This document shows, piece after piece, positions 28,694 to 37,519 of a stretch of 64,000 nt of DNA (within the stretch, counting starts at the first letter, position 1; every line of letters begins with the position of its first letter). Source of the stretch: Henriciella pelagia (lineage in GTDB: Bacteria; Pseudomonadota; Alphaproteobacteria; Caulobacterales; Hyphomonadaceae); the NCBI RefSeq assembly GCF_002088945.1, contig NZ_NCSU01000006.1, positions 62,001-126,000 on the forward strand, given 5' to 3'. The notes below the pieces were generated by a model. That model made no database searches. It had not been told where the DNA came from and worked only from the letters and a program-made list of their open reading frames with translations. The position numbers and the translations under genes were made by a program.

Positions 28694-29053
28694 ATGACGA
28701 CAGGCAAACGAGACGACATTGACCGCATGGCCCGGTTGCTCGACGCCCGGTTCACCATACCGGGCACAAATATCCGGTACGGGCTGGATTCGGTCATCGG
28801 CCTCATCCCCGGCATTGGCGATGCGATCACCGGCAGTATGGGAGCCTGGATCATATACCGGGCAAGGCAGGAAGGCGTATCACCATTCGTGATGTTCCGG
28901 ATGATCTGGAACCTTCTTCTCGACATGGTGCTCGGCTCGATCCCTCTGGTGGGGGACGTTTTCGACTTTGCATTTCGCTCCAACATGAAGAACGCAAAGC
29001 TGTTGCAGCGCCATCTTGATCGTCAGAAGCCAGTCCAGGACGAATCGCGCTGA
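28694..29053 (+). CDS. DUF4112 family protein
   Basis: 119 aa. The core LLDARFTIPGTNIRYGLDSVIGLIPGIGDAITG (seen in parts: RFTIPGTNIRYGLDSVIGLI, PGIGDAITG), MIWNLLLDMVLGSIPLVGDVFD and FRSNMKNAKLL is the DUF4112 signature. One or two hydrophobic stretches suggest membrane association. No function is known. It stands alone, divergent from the thiolase gene. Confidence 0.9.
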   Translation: MTTGKRDDIDRMARLLDARFTIPGTNIRYGLDSVIGLIPGIGDAITGSMGAWIIYRARQEGVSPFVMFRMIWNLLLDMVLGSIPLVGDVFDFAFRSNMKNAKLLQRHLDRQKPVQDESR

Positions 29054-29204
29054 TGAAGGGGCTCGACCCTGCCGGGACAAAGACCCTGGATCAATTCGGC
29101 CCGGCGTCAGAGGGCGGAACATTATTGTCGGGCATTGCCCCTTTATGAATAGATCAAAGGATGGTTAATTTCGGTACACACCATCGGTCAACCGGATCAC
29201 GACC

Positions 29205-29717
29205 ATGCGAGCCTTGCCTGTGCTTCCAGCTTTTCTGGCCTCAGTCGCCATGGCGACAGGCATGAGCGGACAGGCAGCGGCGGGGCCTGGCAGTCCACCG
29301 TCTGTCGCAGGCGCGATCAGCCAGGACGAATTCGAGCACTTCATGACCTGCTATGGTCACATGGCTGGATCTTTGGAGCTGCTGCAGAGAATCCGGCCCC
29401 TCGCGCCGGACCCTGAGCAGATCGAAAAGATACGCCGCAGCGGGCTTCAGCTGATGAATGCGCGGTTTGGCGACACTTATGAAGATCTGACCAGCGATCG
29501 TCATGACTTTGACCTGTTTGAAGGCGAAAGGGCGCGTCAGCGCGGCAGCCTTCCTTTCGACAGCCTCGCTGGAATGGGGCTTGCGATCCAGTATGAGCGG
29601 TTTCGCACGCAGGCAGCGCTCTCGGACGATTGTATCGCGATCAGCGAAAATTTGCGTAGGCGCACCACCGGAGCCGCGGGCGTTGCCTATTCGGCGAACC
29701 TGGTTTCCGGCGACTAG
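29205..29717 (+). CDS. Exported protein of unknown function
   Basis: 170 aa with a Sec signal peptide (cut probably after SGQAAA, ~residue 26) and a single Cys pair candidate (TCYGHM and DDCIA). The mature part is mostly helical and charged, with no motif I know. Start at ATG 29205. Its upstream region contains ATGGTTAA (29162-29169), the reverse complement of a CtrA half-site TTAACCAT, but no second half at the usual spacing. Confidence 0.7.
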   Translation: MRALPVLPAFLASVAMATGMSGQAAAGPGSPPSVAGAISQDEFEHFMTCYGHMAGSLELLQRIRPLAPDPEQIEKIRRSGLQLMNARFGDTYEDLTSDRHDFDLFEGERARQRGSLPFDSLAGMGLAIQYERFRTQAALSDDCIAISENLRRRTTGAAGVAYSANLVSGD

Positions 29718-29744
29718 ACCAGCCAGGCAGAAGGGGGAATGCAG

Positions 29745-30137
29745 ATGTCGAATATTATAGGTGTAGGAGGCGTGTTCTTCCTCTGCGAGGATCCGGATGC
29801 CACGAAGGCCTGGTACAAGGATGTGCTGGGCGTGGAAGAGAGCGAATATGGCGGTTTCGCCTTTTCGCATGGCGCGTCCGCGAAGAGTTTTCCGAAAGGT
29901 GCCATGACGATTTTCGCGCCGTTCAAGGCAGACAGCGACTATTTCAAGCCGTCAGACCAGTCCATGATGTTCAATCTGATGGTTGACGATCTCGACGCTG
30001 TCATCGCACGGATTGAAGCGGCGGGTGTCGAGATGACCCAGCCACCGGAAGACTATGATTATGGCAAGTTCGCCTGGGTGATGGATCCGGATGGCCGTAA
30101 GGTCGAGCTATGGCAGCCCATCGAGCCGAAGCCATAG
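29745..30137 (+). CDS. VOC-superfamily (glyoxalase/bleomycin-resistance-like) protein
   Basis: 130 aa from ATG 29745, eight bases after AGGGGG; the ATG two codons earlier is too close to that site. Opening GVGGVFFLCEDPDATKAWYKDVLGV and closing WVMDPDGRKVELWQP are typical single-domain VOC features, with the metal-ligand Glu retained in VELW. Substrate unknown. It follows the exported protein gene by 27 bases and may be co-transcribed. Confidence 0.9.
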   Translation: MSNIIGVGGVFFLCEDPDATKAWYKDVLGVEESEYGGFAFSHGASAKSFPKGAMTIFAPFKADSDYFKPSDQSMMFNLMVDDLDAVIARIEAAGVEMTQPPEDYDYGKFAWVMDPDGRKVELWQPIEPKP

Positions 30138-30447
30138 AAAACGGCGACCCGTGAGGTCCGCCGCTTCAGAATAACGTTGTGAACTTCATGGAGACCTCCC
30201 GGCCGAAATTCAATGTTTCGGCGCTTGTCACGATAGTCCACTATCTTCGGACTTCTATCGGTGCTCCTGTCGGTTCCCGAAACAGGCGAAATCGACACGG
30301 GAATTCGCGAGGGGAGGGGGCCTGCTGCGCGCTGGCTACCTGGCAGGCGGGCCTGAGAAAGACGCCGCTGGTCTACGATACCAGGAAAACAGCCGCCCTT
30401 CGGCTGAAGGACGGCTAAAGTATTCAGAGAGTGAGATGAAAGCTAAC
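30138..30447. other. Gene-free stretch with one palindrome and a terminator
   Basis: No credible gene is seen in these 310 bases; short open frames lack ribosome sites and codon character. GATAGT-CC-ACTATC (30232-30245) is a perfect palindrome that might be an operator. The right end holds the terminator of the minus-strand gene at 30448 (see 30391-30416). Confidence 0.6.
30391..30416 (-). terminator. Rho-independent terminator of the small exported protein gene
   Basis: Stem AGCCGCCCTT (30391-30400) with AAGGACGGCT (30407-30416), one mismatch, loop CGGCTG. On the minus strand GTTTTCC follows, ending transcription of the gene at 30448-30750. Confidence 0.75.
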
Positions 30448-30750
30448 TTATCGTTTCGCCGCTTCGTTGCATTTTGCGAGGTCGGCCTCAGAGAGGCTTT
30501 CCTTCTCATTGCTGAAAGCAGCAAGCTCGCCAACTTCCGAGGCGACCTTCTTGCAGGTCCGCACCGTAACCGTGCGGCGATTGAGTTCGGCAACACACTT
30601 GTCGCCATCGCAGTCCCATAGCGCCTTTGCGGCGACGATGCTGTCAGATTTTTCGACCGGCTTGGTCAGGACCGCCGTGAAGCTGGTCCCTGCGAGCGCA
30701 GGAAGGGCGAATGCAGCGGCGGCTGCAGCAATTGAAGCTGTGCGGATCAT
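30448..30750 (-). CDS. Small exported protein with four cysteines, function unknown
   Basis: 100 aa with a Sec signal peptide (cut near ALAG, residue ~21). The mature ~80 residues carry four Cys in the pattern WDCDGDKCV, RTCKKV and AKCNE, enough for two disulfides. I recall similar small exported proteins in Caulobacterales and sphingomonads (WxCxGDxC followed by a single C and a C-terminal C), without an assigned role. Own terminator downstream. Confidence 0.78.
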   Translation of the reverse strand: MIRTASIAAAAAAFALPALAGTSFTAVLTKPVEKSDSIVAAKALWDCDGDKCVAELNRRTVTVRTCKKVASEVGELAAFSNEKESLSEADLAKCNEAAKR

Positions 30751-30995
30751 GGGAAGAAACTTTCTGTCTGGCTGGTTTTGTTTTGCGCCTCAAGTGAACA
30801 ATATGAGCGCTGAATAATTTGTCAATCGTTCAGAAGTAAGAATTTTGCAGGAGAGCTGCCAATCGAAGTGTTTGCCGCACAAAGCCGCTTCTCTTTAATT
30901 CGAAGATTGACGCGACGGCGCAGATTGAAGCGGTGTTCATGGCCGTTATCCTTGAACCCAGAAACAAGAAAATAAGCCGGACAGGGAGGCCCATA

Positions 30996-32306
30996 ATGGA
31001 TTTCAATATTCCGCAGGACATTGCCGATTATCTCGTGGTGCTCGACGATTTCATCGAGGAGAAGATCAAGCCGCTGGAGCAGAAGGACGACAATATCCGC
31101 TTCTTCGATCACAGGCGTGAATGGGCTCGCACTGATTTCGACAATGACGGACTGCCCCGTCCTGAATGGGAAGACCTCCTGCGCCAAGCCAAGAAGCTCG
31201 CTGATGAGGCGGGTCATCTGCGCTACGCGTTGCCCAAGGAATTTGGCGGGCAGGACGGCACCAATCTCGGCATGGCTATCATCCGGGAGCATTTTGCCCG
31301 CAAGGGACTTGGCCTCCACAATGACCTCCAGAATGAGCACTCTATCGTCGGCAACTTCCCGCAGATCCTGATGCTGCGGGATTTTGCACGGCCCGATCAG
31401 AAACACCTCGCTGAAGCTGCGCTGAAGGGCGAATTCCGCGCCTGCTTCGGCCTCACCGAGCCTGACCATGGCTCCGATGCGACGCACATGGAAACCCGCG
31501 CGGTGCGCCACAAGAAAGACGGCAAGGATGGCTGGCTGATCAATGGCTCGAAGATGTGGATCACTGGCATGCATGCCGCGTCCCACATCATGATGTTCTG
31601 CCGGACCTCGGGAAATGATGGCGACGCCAAGGGAATTACGTGTCTCATCACGCCTGCTCAGGATCCGGCCATCGAGATCGACGAGTTCATGTGGACGTTC
31701 AATATGCCGACGGACCACGCCCGCTTCTACATCAGGGACCTTTGGGTGCCTGAGGATGCGGTGTTCGGCCCGCCTGAAGGCGGCCTCGCGCTGGCGCAAC
31801 ACTTTGTCCACGAGAACCGTATCCGTCAGGCTGCAAGTTCTGTTGGCGCGGCGATGTACTGCATCACCGAAGCGATCAACTATGCCAATGAGCGAAAGCC
31901 GTTCGGTAAGGCCCTGTCTCATAATCAGGCGATACAGTTCCCGCTGGTGGAACTCGCGACGCAGGCAGAGATGCTACGCCTGCTGATCTTCAAGACGGCC
32001 TGGGAAATGGACCACATGTCCAAGCCGGACGTCGCGATCCAGCTCTCCGACAAGGTGTCGATGTGTAACTATTATGCAAACCGCCTCTGCTGCGACGCGG
32101 CGGATCGGGCAATGCAGGTGCATGGCGGTATGGGTTATTCTCGTCACAAGCCATTCGAGCACATTTACCGCCACCACCGCCGCTATCGTATCACAGAGGG
32201 ATCGGAGGAGATCCAGATGCGCAAGGTCGCCGGCCACCTGTTCGGCTTCATGGGCCCAAACAAAGGCAAGAACCGCAATGAACCTTTCGATTTTGCGGTG
32301 AGGTAG
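30996..32306 (+). CDS. Acyl-CoA dehydrogenase
   Basis: 436 aa from ATG 30996 (GGAGG upstream); the earlier in-frame ATG lacks a site. FAD enzyme that introduces the 2,3-double bond of acyl-CoA. Visible: ACFGLTEPDHGSD (FAD/substrate loop), the QVHGGMGYSRHKPFE stretch and the catalytic Glu in RITEGSEEIQ. Longer than the 380-aa core and with an EEKIKPLE N-terminus, it fits the ACAD10/11-like or FadE-type branch used for medium or branched substrates. It passes electrons to ETF and hence the ETF-QO at 60.4 kb. Confidence 0.95.
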   Translation: MDFNIPQDIADYLVVLDDFIEEKIKPLEQKDDNIRFFDHRREWARTDFDNDGLPRPEWEDLLRQAKKLADEAGHLRYALPKEFGGQDGTNLGMAIIREHFARKGLGLHNDLQNEHSIVGNFPQILMLRDFARPDQKHLAEAALKGEFRACFGLTEPDHGSDATHMETRAVRHKKDGKDGWLINGSKMWITGMHAASHIMMFCRTSGNDGDAKGITCLITPAQDPAIEIDEFMWTFNMPTDHARFYIRDLWVPEDAVFGPPEGGLALAQHFVHENRIRQAASSVGAAMYCITEAINYANERKPFGKALSHNQAIQFPLVELATQAEMLRLLIFKTAWEMDHMSKPDVAIQLSDKVSMCNYYANRLCCDAADRAMQVHGGMGYSRHKPFEHIYRHHRRYRITEGSEEIQMRKVAGHLFGFMGPNKGKNRNEPFDFAVR

Positions 32307-32415
32307 GCCTAGCCTTTCGCGTGGTTACTCGCCGGTTAAGCGAAACTGGCACACTGATTGCACTCCTTTCGCGAAACCGGCCTGGGGTTGGCTGGTGTCG
32401 AAACGGGTGGGTGTC

Positions 32416-33618
32416 ATGTTGAACAGGCTTTCAGGTTTCAGATCGGACGAGAACGGCGTTGCCGCCATGCTCTTTGCCATCATGGCTGTCGTCGTGCTGG
32501 TGATTGTGGGTGTTGCCATCGACCTCGAGCGGGGCGTTACTGCCGATACAAGGCTTCAGGCCTCACTCGATGCGGCGGCTCTGGCTGGTGCCAAGGCGCT
32601 CGAGAACTCCGCGACCACGGATGACGAAGTCGCCACTATCGCCCGCGCGGCCTTTGCGGCCAATCTTGCGACCGGCCACTCTGATGTGACCTGCTCGCAG
32701 GCTGACGTGACCATTGATCGCGAGACGGGAAGGGTTTCGGTTGATTCCGACTGTCAGGTCCCGACAACCATGGCCAATCTCGTCAAGGTCAACCAGATGA
32801 GTCTGGTCGAGACGGCCACGGCTCGCGCCTCCATCACCAAGCTCGATGTCGCCTTCATGCTCGACGTTTCGGGTTCCATGAAGGGCTCGAAGCTCGCAGA
32901 CCTCAAGACCGCCACCAGCAATGCTATCGACACGCTGATCACCCCGTCGAGTGGTGACCGTGTCCGCGTGGCGTTCAATTCCTATTCGACATCGGTGAAT
33001 GCGGGAATCTACGCCGATAAGGTGCTGGACCTGTCCCTTCTGGGCGGAAAGAAGCAGACCTGCGTGTCGGAACGCCCGGGTGCCTGGGCCTGGAAGGATG
33101 ACGCGCCGGGCCTGAAGAAATGGCTCGGTCTTGGCGCCACCAGCTGTCCGAAATCGTCGGTCGAGCCGCTCTCGTCTGACGCGAAGAAGCTGAAATCCGA
33201 AATCGGCAAGCTGACCGCGAACGGATACACGGCCGGCCACCTTGGCGTCGCCTGGGCCTGGTATCTCATCTCGCCGGAATGGAAGGATGTCTGGCCGGCA
33301 AAATCAGAGCCGCACGCCTATGACGCGCCAAACACCAAGAAAGCGGTCATCCTGATGACCGATGGTGAATTCAACACCGAATACGAGAAAAGCCTGGGCA
33401 ATAGTGCTCAGCAGGCCCGCAAACTCTGCAAGCGCATGCGCGAGGAAGGCATCCTTGTCTATGCGGTCGCCTTTGAGGCTCCCTTCTCCGCGAAGAAGAC
33501 GCTTGAGGACTGCGCCGGCGATGCGACCCGCTTCTTTGATGCAGGCGACGGCGAAGAGCTGAAGGCGGCTTACGCAGCGATTGCCAGCCAGCTCTCCAAT
33601 CTCGCACTCGTTGACTAA
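32416..33618 (+). CDS. TadG-like pilus-assembly protein with von Willebrand A domain
   Basis: 400 aa from ATG 32416; a GTG seven codons earlier is possible. One N-terminal membrane helix (~15-36) behind a short charged lead (FRSDENGVAAMLFA) is the TadE/TadG plan. A VWA domain follows, with MIDAS motif DVSGSMKGS (Asp150, Ser152, Ser154) and MTDGEFN near residue 315. The product is probably exported and membrane-anchored with the VWA domain outside, for adhesion or Flp-pilus function; no other tad genes are adjacent. A glycine riboswitch begins about 90 bases after the stop. Confidence 0.88.
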   Translation: MLNRLSGFRSDENGVAAMLFAIMAVVVLVIVGVAIDLERGVTADTRLQASLDAAALAGAKALENSATTDDEVATIARAAFAANLATGHSDVTCSQADVTIDRETGRVSVDSDCQVPTTMANLVKVNQMSLVETATARASITKLDVAFMLDVSGSMKGSKLADLKTATSNAIDTLITPSSGDRVRVAFNSYSTSVNAGIYADKVLDLSLLGGKKQTCVSERPGAWAWKDDAPGLKKWLGLGATSCPKSSVEPLSSDAKKLKSEIGKLTANGYTAGHLGVAWAWYLISPEWKDVWPAKSEPHAYDAPNTKKAVILMTDGEFNTEYEKSLGNSAQQARKLCKRMREEGILVYAVAFEAPFSAKKTLEDCAGDATRFFDAGDGEELKAAYAAIASQLSNLALVD

Positions 33619-33708
33619 ATCGCAGGCAAGGCCCGTCTCTTCGCAGCAATCCGCAAGACTCCGGCTTGCCGGGCCCCAGAATCCGAAATAGGTAGGGCGC
33701 AGTAGCAC

Positions 33709-33920
33709 TCCTCCCCGGGAGAGAGCGGGCCTCGCCCGCCGCCGAAGGCGCAACCGCCCCGGAAACGCTCAGGCAAAAGGACCGGGGGGAGACCACACGC
33801 TGGAAAGAGGCGGGCGCAGACCAATGCGCCGACGGCCTCGCCGAAGGAGCAAGCCGCTTCGACCGCCTCATCCTGAGCGAAGTCGAAGAAGGCGGAATCT
33901 CTCAGGCGCCGAGACAGCGG
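33709..33920 (+). promoter_or_regulatory. Tandem glycine riboswitch upstream of gcvT
   Basis: Two aptamers. First (33709-33791): P1 strand CTCCCCGG, GGGAGAG, then GCCGAAGGCGCAA and CTCAGGCAAAAGGAC. Second (33798-33920): CGCTGGAAAG, CGCCGAAGGAGCAA, AATCTCTCAGGCGCCGAG and ACAGCG closing P1. These are the canonical glycine riboswitch sequences. Located in the 360-base leader of the gcv operon, it should switch expression on when glycine is abundant. The arm between GCAAG and AATCTCTCAGGC in the second aptamer is unusually long and carries a repeat-like insertion at 33857-33894. Confidence 0.95.
33857..33894 (+). repeat. Repeat-like hairpin inside the second glycine aptamer
   Basis: CTTCGAC (33857-33863) and GTCGAAG (33882-33888) are inverted copies around CTCATCCTGAGCGAAG-like sequence (from 33867). 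The wording resembles a palindromic intergenic repeat I know from Caulobacterales/Sphingomonadales genomes. It forms the peripheral arm of aptamer 2 between GCCGC and GGCGG, outside the ligand pocket. Confidence 0.6.
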
Positions 33921-33978
33921 GGGCGGCCATCTTCCTCGAATGACGAGGACGAATGGCTGTTCGACTGCAAAGGGCGCC

Positions 33979-35133
33979 ATGGCAGAACAGATTTCAGACG
34001 ACCTCAGGACAACCCCGCTTCATGGGCTGCACGTTTCGCTTGGCGGAAAGATGGTGCCGTTCGCGGGCTATGAGATGCCCGTCCAGTTCGAAGGCGTTAT
34101 GCCGGAACATCTCTGGACGCGCCAGCATGCCGGCCTGTTCGACGTTTCCCATATGGGGCCATGCTTCCTGATGCTGCCCGGTGGGCCCCGCGAAGGGGAC
34201 GACGCCCATGCCGAAATCGCTGCCCTGGTCGAGGAAGTGGTGCCAAGCAGCATTGCGACCCTGAAGCCGGGCCAGGCGCGCCTGACGGTGCTGCTGAATG
34301 AACATGGCGGTATTCTCGACGACCTCATCATTTCCCGCCCGGCGGAACCGGACCGTCAGGGCATGCTCTACATCGTGGTCAATGGCGCGGTGAAACATCA
34401 GGACTGGGCCCTGTTCGAAAAGCAATTCGAAGGCCGTGCCGAGCTGAAACGCGCCGATGATCGCGTTCTGATGGCGCTGCAGGGGCCTGAAGCCGTGGAC
34501 GTGCTGAACGAATATTTCCCGGGCTGCGCAGACCTCAAATTCATGCATTTCGCCCGTATGGAGTATGAAGGCTCGCGCTGCCTCGTGTCGCGCTGTGGCT
34601 ATACGGGCGAGGATGGCTTCGAGATCCTCATGTTTCCCGATGAGGGCCACAGCCTCGCCGTGACGCTCCTCGATGACCCGCGCGTCAAACCCATCGGCCT
34701 TGGCGCGCGCGACAGCCTGCGCCTCGAAGCCGGTCTCTGCCTTTACGGGCATGACATGGATGCGGCCCGCACACCCGTTGAGGCGGACCTTCAATGGGTG
34801 ATGCAGAAGTCGCGCCGTGAAAGGGCAGACTTTCCGGGGGCAGCAAGGATTCTGGACCAGCTTGCCAATGGCCCGGCGGAAAAACGCGTCGGCATTCGCC
34901 CGCTTGAGCGCGCCCCGGCCCGCGAAGGCACTGAAATCCATGTGAACGGCGAGAAAGTCGGCGTGATCACCTCCGGCGGCTTCGGCCCGTCGGTCGAAGG
35001 GCCGGTCGCGATGGGCTACATCCGCGCCGATCTCACGGAACCGGGCACCCCCGTCCAGTTGTTAGTCAGAGGCAAGGAGAGGGCAGGCGAGGTTGCCGCG
35101 CTCCCCTTCGTCGAACCAAATTACAAACGTTGA
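33979..35133 (+). CDS. gcvT: Aminomethyltransferase, glycine cleavage T protein
   Basis: 384 aa from ATG 33979 (AAGGG upstream, [15 protein letters not shown]). T protein moves the aminomethyl carbon from lipoyl H protein to tetrahydrofolate, releasing ammonia. Family marks: [22 protein letters not shown] (given in parts [10 protein letters not shown] and FAGYEMPVQ), DVSHMG, the Asp/Arg of [10 protein letters not shown] and [12 protein letters not shown]. It is the first gene of the gcvT-H-PA-PB operon under the glycine riboswitch. Confidence 0.97.
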   Translation: MAEQISDDLRTTPLHGLHVSLGGKMVPFAGYEMPVQFEGVMPEHLWTRQHAGLFDVSHMGPCFLMLPGGPREGDDAHAEIAALVEEVVPSSIATLKPGQARLTVLLNEHGGILDDLIISRPAEPDRQGMLYIVVNGAVKHQDWALFEKQFEGRAELKRADDRVLMALQGPEAVDVLNEYFPGCADLKFMHFARMEYEGSRCLVSRCGYTGEDGFEILMFPDEGHSLAVTLLDDPRVKPIGLGARDSLRLEAGLCLYGHDMDAARTPVEADLQWVMQKSRRERADFPGAARILDQLANGPAEKRVGIRPLERAPAREGTEIHVNGEKVGVITSGGFGPSVEGPVAMGYIRADLTEPGTPVQLLVRGKERAGEVAALPFVEPNYKR

Positions 35134-35143
35134 GGATACCGTC

Positions 35144-35536
35144 ATGACGCAGAGCTTTACCCAGCAGATCACCTTCTACACCGAAGACCATGAATGGGTG
35201 ACGGTGCACGGCGAACTGGCCACGGTCGGCATTACCCAATACGCCGCCGAACAGCTCGGCGACGTGGTTTTCGTGGAGACCCCGGACGTCGGAAAGACCG
35301 TCAAGAAGGGCGATGAGTTGGCCGTTGTGGAGAGCGTGAAAGCCGCCTCTGACGTCTACGCGCCCCTGTCCGGTGAAGTGGTCGAGGCGAATGAGAAGCT
35401 CGCCGATGCCCCCGAAACCGTAAACGAACATGCCGAGTCCGAAGGCTGGTTCTGCGTCATCAAATTCTCCGATGGTGCCGAAACCGAAGGCCTGATGGAC
35501 AAGGACGCCTATTACGAATTCTGCAAGGGGCAGTAG
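35144..35536 (+). CDS. gcvH: Glycine cleavage system H protein
   Basis: 130 aa from ATG 35144 (GAGGA upstream), slightly longer than usual. It carries the lipoyl group on the Lys of [19 protein letters not shown] and shuttles intermediates between P, T and L proteins. Opening [21 protein letters not shown] is the family start. Ten bases separate it from gcvT; a 113-bp palindromic repeat separates it from gcvPA. Confidence 0.97.
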   Translation: MTQSFTQQITFYTEDHEWVTVHGELATVGITQYAAEQLGDVVFVETPDVGKTVKKGDELAVVESVKAASDVYAPLSGEVVEANEKLADAPETVNEHAESEGWFCVIKFSDGAETEGLMDKDAYYEFCKGQ

Positions 35537-35559
35537 TGCAGGGCGGTCTCTCTCCTTTT

Positions 35560-35672
35560 CCTCCCCCGCCCGCGGGGGAGGTGGGCTGCAAAGCAGCTCG
35601 GAGGGGGCAAATGCCGCACTTCATTGCTTCCCCCCTCCGCCCTTCGGGCACCTCCCCCGCGCGCGGGGGAGG
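35560..35672 (+). repeat. Palindromic repeat element, copy A, between gcvH and gcvPA
   Basis: Each end is a hairpin: CCTCCCCCGC-CC-GCGGGGGAGG (35560-35581) and CCTCCCCCGC-GC-GCGGGGGAGG (35651-35672). Inside the left end is TGGGCTGCAAAGCAGCTCGG plus AGGGGG, inside the right end CCCCCTCCGCCCTTCGGGCA. The centre (~35608-35630) is unique. Copy B at 37374-37492 has the same parts in the reverse complement order. Confidence 0.92.
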
Positions 35673-35701
35673 AAACACCACCGAGATATGGATCTGACAC
35701 A

Positions 35702-37045
35702 ATGAGATACCTGCCGCTCACCCCTGAAGACCGCAAATCCATGCTCCAGACGATCGGGGCAAAATCGGTCGATGATTTCTATTCCGATGTGCCAGAAGCT
35801 GCCCGCCTCGGCGGCAAGATCGAGGGCTTGCCGGATCATCAGGGGGAGCTGGCAGTCGAGCGCCATATGGCCGCGCTCGCCGGCAAGAACCGCACGGCTT
35901 CCGAAGGCCGGTTCTTCGTCGGCTGTGGTGCCTACAAGCACCATGTCCCGGCCAGCGTGGATCATATCATCCAGCGCTCCGAATTTCTGACGACCTACAC
36001 GCCGTACCAGCCGGAGATCGCGCAGGGCACGCTTCAGACCCTGTTCGAGTTCCAGAGCCAGGTGGCCGCGCTTACGGCGATGGAAGTCGCCAACGCCTCC
36101 ATGTATGACGGCTCGACTGCCTGCGCCGAGGCCGCCCTGATGGCCTGCCGTGCGACGCGCCGCAAACAGGTTGTCCTGTCAGGCGGCTTGCACCCGCATT
36201 ACGCCGCCGCCACCCGCACCGTATGCGAAGCGCAAGGCATCAAGGTCATCCAGCTTCCGCCTGCCGTCGATGACGAACTGGCGCTTAAGGATGCGGTCAC
36301 GGGCGACACCGCCTGCGTCATCGGCCAGAGCCCGAATGTCTTCGGCACAGTGACGGACCTCTCGCCCGTTTCCGAAGCGGCGCATGCAGAGGGCGCTCTG
36401 CTGGTGTCGGTCTTTACCGAAGCGATCTCGCTCGGCCTCGTGACGCCTCCGGGTGAAATGGGCGCGGACATTGCCGTCGGCGAAGGCCAGTCCATCGGCA
36501 ATGCGCTGAATTTTGGCGGGCCTTATGTCGGCCTCTTCGCCTGTACGCAGAAGCTGATGCGCCAGATGCCGGGCCGGCTCTGCGGCGAGACGGTGGATGC
36601 CGAAGGAAACCGCGGCTTCGTTCTGACGCTCTCGACCCGCGAACAACACATCCGCCGTGACAAGGCGACCTCCAACATCTGTACCAATGCCGGCCTCTGC
36701 ACGCTCGCCTTCACGGCCCACATGACGCTGCTCGGCGACAAGGGGCTCGCCCAGCTTGCCACGCTGAACCATGAGGCGGCCTGCGATCTTGCAGACGCGC
36801 TTGCCGAAATCGACGGCGTCGAAATCCTGACCCCGCGCTTCTTCAACGAGTTCGCCTTCCGCACGCCCATGGATGCCGAAGCCGTCCTCGCCCAGCTTGA
36901 CGAACTCGGCGTTATTGGCGGCGTCCGCGCCTCGCGCCTCCTCCCCGGCAAGAAGATGGACGATGTCATCATCTGCGCCGCGACCGAATGCACGACGCCA
37001 GAAGACATCGCCGCTTATGCCGAAGCGCTGACGGAGGTGCTCTGA
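35702..37045 (+). CDS. gcvPA: Glycine dehydrogenase (decarboxylating) subunit 1
   Basis: 447 aa from ATG 35702; no clear ribosome site, perhaps because the repeat directly upstream fills the leader. Together with GcvPB it forms the PLP-dependent P protein that decarboxylates glycine onto the H protein. Family marks: [17 protein letters not shown] start, [30 protein letters not shown] and [18 protein letters not shown]. The split P protein is the usual form in this lineage. The stop overlaps the start of a small unknown gene. Confidence 0.97.
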   Translation: MRYLPLTPEDRKSMLQTIGAKSVDDFYSDVPEAARLGGKIEGLPDHQGELAVERHMAALAGKNRTASEGRFFVGCGAYKHHVPASVDHIIQRSEFLTTYTPYQPEIAQGTLQTLFEFQSQVAALTAMEVANASMYDGSTACAEAALMACRATRRKQVVLSGGLHPHYAAATRTVCEAQGIKVIQLPPAVDDELALKDAVTGDTACVIGQSPNVFGTVTDLSPVSEAAHAEGALLVSVFTEAISLGLVTPPGEMGADIAVGEGQSIGNALNFGGPYVGLFACTQKLMRQMPGRLCGETVDAEGNRGFVLTLSTREQHIRRDKATSNICTNAGLCTLAFTAHMTLLGDKGLAQLATLNHEAACDLADALAEIDGVEILTPRFFNEFAFRTPMDAEAVLAQLDELGVIGGVRASRLLPGKKMDDVIICAATECTTPEDIAAYAEALTEVL

Positions 37046-37356
37046 TGAGTTCGACCCCCGAGCATCAGGAAGCATGGGACCACAAGCGCGCGATCTGGGA
37101 ATATGAGCAGTACCTGGAAGCCGTCTTCGACCGGATCGGTGGAAACCCGTCGCGCACCAAGCGTCGCAAGGACCAGTTTCGCGAGATCTATGAGGACCCG
37201 GAGCTCTGGCGCGACCCGGACTCCTTCAAGAAACTCTATGAGGACCTGCGCAAGGAAATCATCGCCCTTGGACAGATCCACATGGCGGCGATGAACAAGC
37301 ACATCCGTGAAACTTTCGGTCCCAATTCGCCGCACATCGTGGAGCCCAGACTATGA
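37045..37356 (+). CDS. Small charged protein of unknown function inside the gcv operon
   Basis: 103 aa, its ATG sharing one base with the gcvPA stop (TGATG), so translation is coupled. Predominantly helical and charged (AWDHKRAIWEYEQYLEAVFD, RTKRRKDQFREIYEDPELW, DPDSFKKLYEDLRKEI), no Cys, no signal peptide, no membrane segment. I do not recognise a family. Codon choice looks like its neighbours. Its position between gcvPA and gcvPB suggests a cytoplasmic role linked to the P protein or its expression, but the sequence alone gives no proof. Confidence 0.8.
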   Translation: MSSTPEHQEAWDHKRAIWEYEQYLEAVFDRIGGNPSRTKRRKDQFREIYEDPELWRDPDSFKKLYEDLRKEIIALGQIHMAAMNKHIRETFGPNSPHIVEPRL

Positions 37357-37373
37357 GTGTCACTGGACTTTTC

Positions 37374-37492
37374 CCTCCCCCGCCCGCGGGGGAGGTGCCC
37401 GAAGGGCGGAGGGGGCAAACCCCGGTTGCCGCCTTTGAGAACCGCCCCCTCCGAGCTGCTTCGCAGCCCACCTCCCCCGTAAACGGGGGAGG
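37374..37492 (-). repeat. Palindromic repeat element, copy B, upstream of gcvPB
   Basis: End hairpins CCTCCCCCGC-CC-GCGGGGGAGG (37374-37395) and CCTCCCCCGT-AA-ACGGGGGAGG (37471-37492). The inner left segment TGCCCGAAGGGCGGAGGGGG is the exact reverse complement of the inner right segment of copy A, and the inner right segment matches the reverse complement of A's left segment except for one base. The element is therefore inverted relative to copy A; its centre is unrelated. Confidence 0.92.
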
Positions 37493-37519
37493 AAAGACCA
37501 GCTCCATTGGAACTCCGCC

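Noticed and set aside
29162-29169. CtrA-like half-site ATGGTTAA before the exported protein gene
   Set aside because: No second half at the correct spacing; an 8-mer match alone is expected by chance.
30179-30418. Short plus-strand frame in the 30.1-30.4 kb gap
   Set aside because: No ribosome site, odd composition, and it covers the terminator of the minus-strand gene.
35560-35672. Copy A of the palindromic repeat as the operon's terminator
   Set aside because: There is no T run after either hairpin and gcvPA must be transcribed through it with gcvH.
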